Source: Ardenticatenales bacterium (GTDB lineage: Bacteria > Chloroflexota > Anaerolineae > Promineifilales > Promineifilaceae). From it: a stretch of DNA of 55,494 nucleotides. Positions 50,542-55,494 of this stretch are shown here, piece by piece; position 1 is the first letter of the stretch; each line of letters begins with the position of its first letter. The position numbers and the translations under genes were made by a program. Below the pieces are notes generated by a model that saw nothing but the letters and a program-made list of their open reading frames with translations, was not told the DNA's origin and searched no databases. The stretch covers positions 1-55,494 of the forward strand of contig JACKBM010000046.1 in NCBI GenBank assembly GCA_020634575.1, read 5' to 3'.

Positions 50542-51474
50542 ATGTCCCTTCTGACCCAATTTCAGCGTTCCCTGCAGCTCGGCGAAATTTACCCCAAGAA
50601 TCCAAACGCCCAGCTTTCGGCACTGCCGCCCCGGTTGCGGCTGCTGAACTGGAATATCGAGCGGGGCTACGCGCCCGAGCAGTTGCTCGCCTACATGCGC
50701 GAGGTCAACCCAGACATCCTCTGCCTGCAGGAACTGGATTGGGGTAACCAACGGACCAAAGAGCTGGATGTGACGGACTACCTGGCGCGCGAGCTGGGTC
50801 TGGTCGGTTACTTTGGCATTGAATTTTTTGAACTGGATACGCCGGAGCGGGGGCCGGCCCTGGCTGGCGGCGGCGTACATGGCAATGCGATCCTGACCCG
50901 CTTTGCGCCCAGGGCTGTTTACCGGGTCGAATTGCCGCCTCTGTTTGATTGGGAGCAGTTACCGGCCGGTCTGCCGCCCGCCGTTACCCGCCAACGCCGC
51001 CTGGGCGGCCGCTTCGCCCTCTGCGCTGATTTTCAACTGGGTGACCGGACGGTTTCCATTGCCTCCGTGCACCTGGAGAATAACGGCATCGGTGTGGACG
51101 GTCGGGCGGCCCAGCTCACCCACCTGGCCGGGGCGCTGGCCGCCCGGCAGCAACCCGGCGACGCGGCTATCATCGCCGGCGACCTCAACACATTGGAGGC
51201 CTGGCCGGTGCGGCTGTTGGGCCGGGCCCGTGCCCCTGTTTCCGCGCGTAAACCCTGGTACCTGTCTGAGAGCCGCTGGCTGCAGCGGACCGTGCTGCCC
51301 GAGCTGGGCTACATTGACCCGTTTAGCTACCGGGATTGGACATATCAGGCGTTCGGAATTTACCGGGAAAAGCTGGACTGGATTCTGCTAAAGGGGGCGA
51401 CTGCCGCCGCTCAGGGCCGCGGCGATTTTAACTCCTCCGACCACCGGCCGCTATGGGCTGATCTACTCCTCTAA
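50542..51474 (+). CDS. Endonuclease/exonuclease/phosphatase (EEP) family protein
   Basis: A 310-residue EEP-fold metal-dependent phosphodiesterase or phosphatase. The classical motifs appear in order: [10 protein letters not shown] (near 35), ILCLQELDW (near 62, metal-binding Glu), GNAILTR (near 115), SIASVHLEN (near 172), IIAGDLNT (near 208) and [10 protein letters not shown] at the C-terminus (general-base His). No signal peptide is seen. The substrate (nucleic acid, phospholipid or phosphorylated metabolite) cannot be chosen. The ATG at 50542 has only a weak GGATAAG site; GTG at 50515 is in frame. It overlaps the convergent deoB gene by 12 bp. Confidence 0.88.
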   Translation: MSLLTQFQRSLQLGEIYPKNPNAQLSALPPRLRLLNWNIERGYAPEQLLAYMREVNPDILCLQELDWGNQRTKELDVTDYLARELGLVGYFGIEFFELDTPERGPALAGGGVHGNAILTRFAPRAVYRVELPPLFDWEQLPAGLPPAVTRQRRLGGRFALCADFQLGDRTVSIASVHLENNGIGVDGRAAQLTHLAGALAARQQPGDAAIIAGDLNTLEAWPVRLLGRARAPVSARKPWYLSESRWLQRTVLPELGYIDPFSYRDWTYQAFGIYREKLDWILLKGATAAAQGRGDFNSSDHRPLWADLLL

Positions 51475-52647
51475 CCGAATCTCTTCCCAGAAGCTCGTCC
51501 CCTGGCTCGGCGCGCTGACGCCCAAATACTCCGCCAGGGTGGCTGCCAGGTCGGCAAAGGTGGCTCGGACGCCGATGTTGGCGCCGCGCCGGATTTGCGC
51601 GCCGCTGAGCAGGATGGGCACGTATTCGCGGGTGTGGTCGGTGCCGGGGAAGGTGGGATCGTTGCCGTGGTCAGCGGTGATGACCAGTAGATCGTCCGGT
51701 TTCAGGGCGGCCAACAGCTCGGGCACCCGGCCATCGAACTGCTCCAGAGCGCCGGCGTAACCGGCCGGATTATTACGATGCCCATACACCGCGTCGAAAT
51801 CCACCAGGTTGGTGAAGATCAGCCCGGTCTCGTCGCGCTCACGCAGCGCCCGCAAGGTCTCATCGACCCCGGCCATGTTGTCCTTGGTGTGTACGGCTGA
51901 GACGATGCCCTGGCCGGCAAAAATGTCCTCGATCTTGCCGACAGCGTGAACCATCAGGCCAGCTTCTTTCAGGCTATCCAGCAGGGTTGGCTCAGGGGGC
52001 AGAACGGAGAAATCGCGCCGGTTGGCGGTGCGCTGGAACTGCCCCGGCGTCCCCACAAACGGCCGGGCGATGATGCGGCTGACCTCGTGTTCGCCGCGCA
52101 GCAGCTCGCGGGCGATGGTGCAGATTTCGTAGAGCTCGGGAACCGGGATGACCTCTTCGTGCGCAGCAATCTGGAAGACGCTGTCGGCAGAGGTGTAGAC
52201 GATCGTTTTACCGCTGGCCATATGCTCGGCGCCCAGTTCCTCGATGATGACGGTGCCGGAAGCGGCGTAGTTGCCCAGCCAGCCCCGGCCGGTGCGCCGG
52301 GCATACTCGGCCATCAGATCGGCCGGGAAGCCGTCCGGGTAGGTGGGGAAGGCGCGGTGCAGGTGGATGCCCATCAGCTCCCAATGGCCGGTGGTGGTGT
52401 CTTTGCCACGGGAGACTTCTGCCATTTTGCCGTAACAGGCGGCCGGCGCCAGTTGGGGTTTCACCCCGGCCAGAATGGCGATGTTGGCCAACCCCAGCGC
52501 TTCCAGGTGGGGCAGGTTGAGACCGCCGGCCGCCTGGGCGATGTTGCCCAACGTATGGCTGCCCACATCGCCAAAGGCCGCCGCATCCGGCGCCTCGCCG
52601 ATACCGACGCTATCCAACACAATAACAATGGCTCGTTTGCTGCTCAT
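51463..52647 (-). CDS. deoB: Phosphopentomutase
   Basis: A 394-residue alkaline-phosphatase-superfamily enzyme interconverting (deoxy)ribose 1-phosphate and 5-phosphate, linking nucleoside salvage to central metabolism. Metal and phosphate sites are intact: [18 protein letters not shown] at the N-terminus with Asp and the early metal site, [14 protein letters not shown] (near 84, catalytic Thr), [14 protein letters not shown] (near 150), [12 protein letters not shown] (near 285) and ITADHGNDP (near 320). The ATG at 52647 and a GTG at 52653 are both possible behind AAGAGAG. A physiological link to the nucleoside-hydrolase-like gene near 10 kb is conceivable. Confidence 0.96.
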   Translation of the reverse strand: MSSKRAIVIVLDSVGIGEAPDAAAFGDVGSHTLGNIAQAAGGLNLPHLEALGLANIAILAGVKPQLAPAACYGKMAEVSRGKDTTTGHWELMGIHLHRAFPTYPDGFPADLMAEYARRTGRGWLGNYAASGTVIIEELGAEHMASGKTIVYTSADSVFQIAAHEEVIPVPELYEICTIARELLRGEHEVSRIIARPFVGTPGQFQRTANRRDFSVLPPEPTLLDSLKEAGLMVHAVGKIEDIFAGQGIVSAVHTKDNMAGVDETLRALRERDETGLIFTNLVDFDAVYGHRNNPAGYAGALEQFDGRVPELLAALKPDDLLVITADHGNDPTFPGTDHTREYVPILLSGAQIRRGANIGVRATFADLAATLAEYLGVSAPSQGTSFWEEIRLEE

Positions 52648-52736
52648 GACCACACTCTCTTGCTAATTGATAGCGTTATTGTGCCACAGTTTGGTAGGCA
52701 AACGAGCCATTGAAGCCGGCGCGGCGCCGCCGTTGC

Positions 52737-53669
52737 TTATTGCAACGTGCCGCCGGAAAGGTCTATTCCCCAGCGGATCACGTTCACCAGGACCAGCAGA
52801 CCGCCTTCCCAGCGCGAAAGGCGCCAGCCGGTGCGCATCATGATGACGACGCCAATCACCATCCCGATGAGCAGCAGGATACTGCCATAAGCGCCGCTGC
52901 CCAGGGCCATCGGTTGGATAAGCGCCGCCAACCCGAGGACACCTAGCAGGTTAAACAGGTCACTGCCGATGAGGTTGCCGGCGGAAATGCCGTGTTTGCC
53001 TTTCAGCAAAGCGATGCCTGAGGTTGCAATCTCCGGTGCAGACGTGCCGAAAGCCACGATGGTCACGCCGATCACCCATTCAGAAAGCCCAAACAGCCGG
53101 GCCAGCTCCGAGGCGGATTCGACCAGAAAATGGCCGGCCAGAATGACCATGATGATGCCGCCGATCAGGCGCGGCACATCGGTCCAATGGTATTCGCCCT
53201 CAGGGATTTCCTCCTCATCCGGCATCTCCCGCTTGAAGAAAAGGTAACCGACATAGCTGATGAGGCCGGCCAGCATCAAAATCCCTTCCAGACGACTGAG
53301 TTCCAGATCAGCCAGGAAAAGCCCCAGTACAAGGGTGGCCAGAATCAGGATGACGCCATCCCGGTAAACCAGTTTGCGCGTAGTGGCGATGCCGCCGATC
53401 AGCGCCAGCCCGCCCAGGATAAAGCCCAGGTTGAAGATGTTGGAGCCAACCACGTTGCCAATCGAGATGTCGGCCCGGCCGTTGAGAGCCGCCAGCACCG
53501 TGACGCCGAACTCCGGCGCCGAGGTGCCGATGGCAACCACGGTCAGGCCAATGACCAGCTCTGACATGCCGAGTTGGCGGGCGATGCGGCTGGCCGCTTC
53601 CACCAGAAATGTGGCCCCTTTCCAGAGAACGACAATGCAGACAAAGATAATCAGCAGATCAAGAATCAT
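52737..53669 (-). CDS. Calcium/sodium antiporter (CaCA family, YrbG-like)
   Basis: A 310-residue membrane antiporter with about ten helices arranged as two inverted halves. Each half carries the alpha-repeat: VAIGTSAPEFGVTVLAALNG with GNVVGSNIFN (near 47-82), and VAFGTSAPEIATSGIALLKG with GNLIGSDLFN (near 205-240). The Glu and Asn/Asp ion-binding residues are present. An acidic cytoplasmic loop (EMPDEEEIPEGE, near 148-160) separates the halves. It exports Ca2+ or a similar cation in exchange for Na+ or H+. It lies 8 bp downstream of the CPA2 antiporter gene on the same strand, suggesting a cation-homeostasis operon. Confidence 0.94.
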   Translation of the reverse strand: MILDLLIIFVCIVVLWKGATFLVEAASRIARQLGMSELVIGLTVVAIGTSAPEFGVTVLAALNGRADISIGNVVGSNIFNLGFILGGLALIGGIATTRKLVYRDGVILILATLVLGLFLADLELSRLEGILMLAGLISYVGYLFFKREMPDEEEIPEGEYHWTDVPRLIGGIIMVILAGHFLVESASELARLFGLSEWVIGVTIVAFGTSAPEIATSGIALLKGKHGISAGNLIGSDLFNLLGVLGLAALIQPMALGSGAYGSILLLIGMVIGVVIMMRTGWRLSRWEGGLLVLVNVIRWGIDLSGGTLQ

Positions 53670-53677
53670 TTGGGCTC

Positions 53678-55494
53678 CTAATAGCCTAGTTTCAGGGTAA
53701 CGTCGGCCAGGCTTCCCTGCCGGCCGACCAGGGTGACTTCATCGCGCAGGCGAATCCGGGTGTACCCGGTGGGGACAATGGCCTGGCCCGCCCGCGTGAC
53801 ATCAAGGAATAGGACATCGTCCGGCAAGCGCAGATCGCGCAGCAGGAGACCGTCGACATCGGGGTTGCTGACGGTGATCTGCAGGATTTCCCGGCCGGAA
53901 TCCTGATGGAGCAGAATCGAAGTGGACTGAGGCGCACGTACGGACTGGTCCAGCAGGTAGACCATCGCCGAAGCGGGGTCGACAATGAGTGCGCCCAGCT
54001 CACTGAAGCGAGCCGCCCAGCTCATATCATTCGGCCGGACGATGAGACGGTTCACGCCAAACTTTTCGACAGCCAATTCACAGGCCCGGAAGTTGTCTTC
54101 GTCATCGGGCAGCATGGCTACCAGGGCGTCTGTTTGCGCGTTGAGGAGGCCGGCCAGCGTCGTTTCGTCGACCGTGGGGATATGATGTTCGCTGATGTCG
54201 GCCATATCCAGCCGCTCGACATGTGTCCGGTCCGTGTCGGCCATGATGACCTGCCACTGATGGGCCTGGAGCTGGCGGGCCAGGGCGAGTGACTGCTCCT
54301 CGATGCCGAGGATGACGGCGTCGCGCACTTCCTGGCGGTCGACTGGCTCGGGCAGATTGGCCTCATTGACGCGGCGCAGAGCGAGTTTACAGAACATGGG
54401 ACCGAAGATTTCGTTGAGGACGACCACGGAGATCACCATGGTGGCGAAGGCATCGCCGAGGTCTGGGAATTCGACGGCGACCTCGCGGGCCAACCCCAGG
54501 GCGATGCCAGCCTGGGTGATGAGGCCGAGCCAGGCATGGCGCTGGAAAAGCCCCGGTTCGCCCGCCATCTTGCTCCCCAGGTAGGAACCAATAAAGATGC
54601 TCAGGATCCGGGCCGCAAAGAGCGCCAGGGCAATCGGCCAGGTCGCCAGCAGGATATCCAGCTTGATGGCCAGGCCGGTCAGGGTGAAAAAGGCGACATA
54701 GACCAGCGGGCTGATCTCATGCAAAAGCGCCTCAAATTCATCTCGATGGCGGGTGTAGTTGGTCACCATGAAGCCACCGATCATGGCCACCAGCAGCGGC
54801 TCAATATGGATCTCAAAGGGCAGGAAATTATGGGACAGCTCGATGACGCCGTAGCCGGCCACAAAGACGGCGTAGCCCAGCAGCAGGATCAACCCCATCT
54901 TGGTCCGCCGGCGCAGGCTGGAGCCAAGCACGAGGTCCAGCGCCTTGCCCACCAGGTAGCCAAAGCCAATGGCCGCGCCCAGGTCCACCAGGAGCAGGCC
55001 GATAAAGGTCAGATTGAAGCCCAGCCCCTCCAGCATCGCGCTGGCGATGGCCACGCTCACGGCAAAGACGACGATGATGATGACATCCATTGTCACCGTC
55101 ACGCCCAGGATGGTGCGGGTAAAATTACCCTTGGCCCGGACCTCTTTGATGACGGCGATCGTCGAGGCGGGCGAAAGCGCCAGCAGAATGGTGCCGCCCA
55201 GAATGGCGACAGCCAGCCGGCTGGTGGTGTCCATACCGCTGGTGAAGGGGATCAGTTCGGTAAGCAGGAAGATGGCGACGCCGCCGATGACCAGGCCGAA
55301 CAGAAGGACACCGCCGCTAATCCAGCCGATGCTGCGGAGCCGGCTCCGAATCTCCTTAAGGTACAGCTCGCTGCCGGCAACGAAGGCGATGATACCCAGC
55401 GACAGCTCGTCGATGTAGCGGAGGGCGCTGGTTGCTTCGGTGGGCAGAAGTTTGAGAACAAAGGGACCGGCGACGATGCCGGTGAGCAGGTAGC
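53678..55494 (-). CDS. CPA2-family cation/proton antiporter with C-terminal TrkA domains (5' end outside window)
   Basis: The frame is open to the right edge of the window, so the N-terminus is missing. About 604 residues are visible, starting YLLTGIVAGPFVLKLL, a typical early CPA2 helix. About ten further helices follow (LSLGIIAFVAGSELYLKEI, LALSPASTIAVIKEV). The C-terminal half has a TrkA-N-like nucleotide-binding domain (AVILGIEEQSLALARQL, about 300-430) whose glycine loop is degenerate, and a TrkA-C domain (about 510-604). It probably exchanges K+ or Na+ for H+ under nucleotide control. An internal ATG at 55234 is not the true start. It is followed 8 bp later by the CaCA antiporter. Confidence 0.92.
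   Translation of the reverse strand, partial: YLLTGIVAGPFVLKLLPTEATSALRYIDELSLGIIAFVAGSELYLKEIRSRLRSIGWISGGVLLFGLVIGGVAIFLLTELIPFTSGMDTTSRLAVAILGGTILLALSPASTIAVIKEVRAKGNFTRTILGVTVTMDVIIIVVFAVSVAIASAMLEGLGFNLTFIGLLLVDLGAAIGFGYLVGKALDLVLGSSLRRRTKMGLILLLGYAVFVAGYGVIELSHNFLPFEIHIEPLLVAMIGGFMVTNYTRHRDEFEALLHEISPLVYVAFFTLTGLAIKLDILLATWPIALALFAARILSIFIGSYLGSKMAGEPGLFQRHAWLGLITQAGIALGLAREVAVEFPDLGDAFATMVISVVVLNEIFGPMFCKLALRRVNEANLPEPVDRQEVRDAVILGIEEQSLALARQLQAHQWQVIMADTDRTHVERLDMADISEHHIPTVDETTLAGLLNAQTDALVAMLPDDEDNFRACELAVEKFGVNRLIVRPNDMSWAARFSELGALIVDPASAMVYLLDQSVRAPQSTSILLHQDSGREILQITVSNPDVDGLLLRDLRLPDDVLFLDVTRAGQAIVPTGYTRIRLRDEVTLVGRQGSLADVTLKLGY

Noticed and set aside
55234..55234. ATG at 55234 as the start of the cation/proton antiporter
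   Set aside because: The same frame stays open to the window edge and encodes typical CPA2 helices, so the gene is truncated by the window.

Overview
The window looks like chromosomal DNA (G+C around 60%) from a Chloroflexota bacterium, probably of the Anaerolineae/Caldilineae type. This is inferred from several traits: lipoproteins and secreted proteins with Thr-Pro linkers, an F420-dependent nitroreductase-family protein, an fhs/folD C1-folate cluster, Tat-exported multicopper oxidase relatives, an extracellular contractile injection system (eCIS)-type cargo signature, and a strongly over-represented 10-bp palindrome (ACCGGCCGGT, 23 exact copies counted by eye). I see no rRNA, tRNA or CRISPR array.

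Layout. 0.1-3 kb: a short-chain dehydrogenase and a GT-C membrane glycosyltransferase. 3.3-5.8 kb: a coupled operon of a glutamine-amidotransferase-like protein, an alpha/beta hydrolase and an acetamidase/formamidase. 5.8-8.4 kb: three cell-surface genes. 8.7-10.9 kb: a DUF4386 membrane protein, an F420H2-dependent reductase relative and a nucleoside-hydrolase-like protein. 11-14 kb: a small membrane protein apparently split by a frameshift, then an OmpR/EnvZ-type two-component pair. 14-17.9 kb: folD2-fhs-folD. 18-20.3 kb: an S9 prolyl oligopeptidase. 20.4-23.5 kb: a NarL-type regulator, its sensor kinase and a stand-alone receiver.

24-35.7 kb is the most unusual block. A giant secreted protein (Cna-B/SdrD-like domains, an IPT/TIG domain and a right-handed beta-helix) is followed by three tandem two-domain cupredoxin (multicopper-oxidase-like) proteins, a membrane-anchored protein, a CopC and a CopC-CopD fusion. 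The copper ligands of a normal two-domain oxidase are divided between the tandem proteins. Protein 1 keeps the type-1 site and half of the trinuclear site in its first domain. Protein 2 keeps only the complementary half in its second domain. Protein 3 keeps essentially none. I read this as a candidate hetero-oligomeric ('split') multicopper oxidase supplied by CopC/CopD.

35.7-36.4 kb is a repeat-rich gap with a 361-bp fold-back (MITE-like) element. 36.4-42 kb: a propeller lipoprotein, a second SDR, a zinc-ribbon protein and a cupin/AA_synth-family/isochorismatase/enamidase-like operon that looks catabolic for amides or N-heterocycles. 42.5-44.6 kb: an SPFH protein and a 5-formyl-THF cyclo-ligase relative that complements the fhs/folD genes. 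44.6-50.4 kb (minus strand): a decayed PaaK/CoF390-synthetase-like gene, a zinc metalloprotease with an eCIS-cargo-like N-terminus, a MidA-like methyltransferase with TPRs and a pseudokinase. 50.5-55.5 kb: an EEP-family phosphodiesterase, phosphopentomutase, a Ca2+/cation antiporter and a CPA2 cation/proton antiporter that runs off the window.
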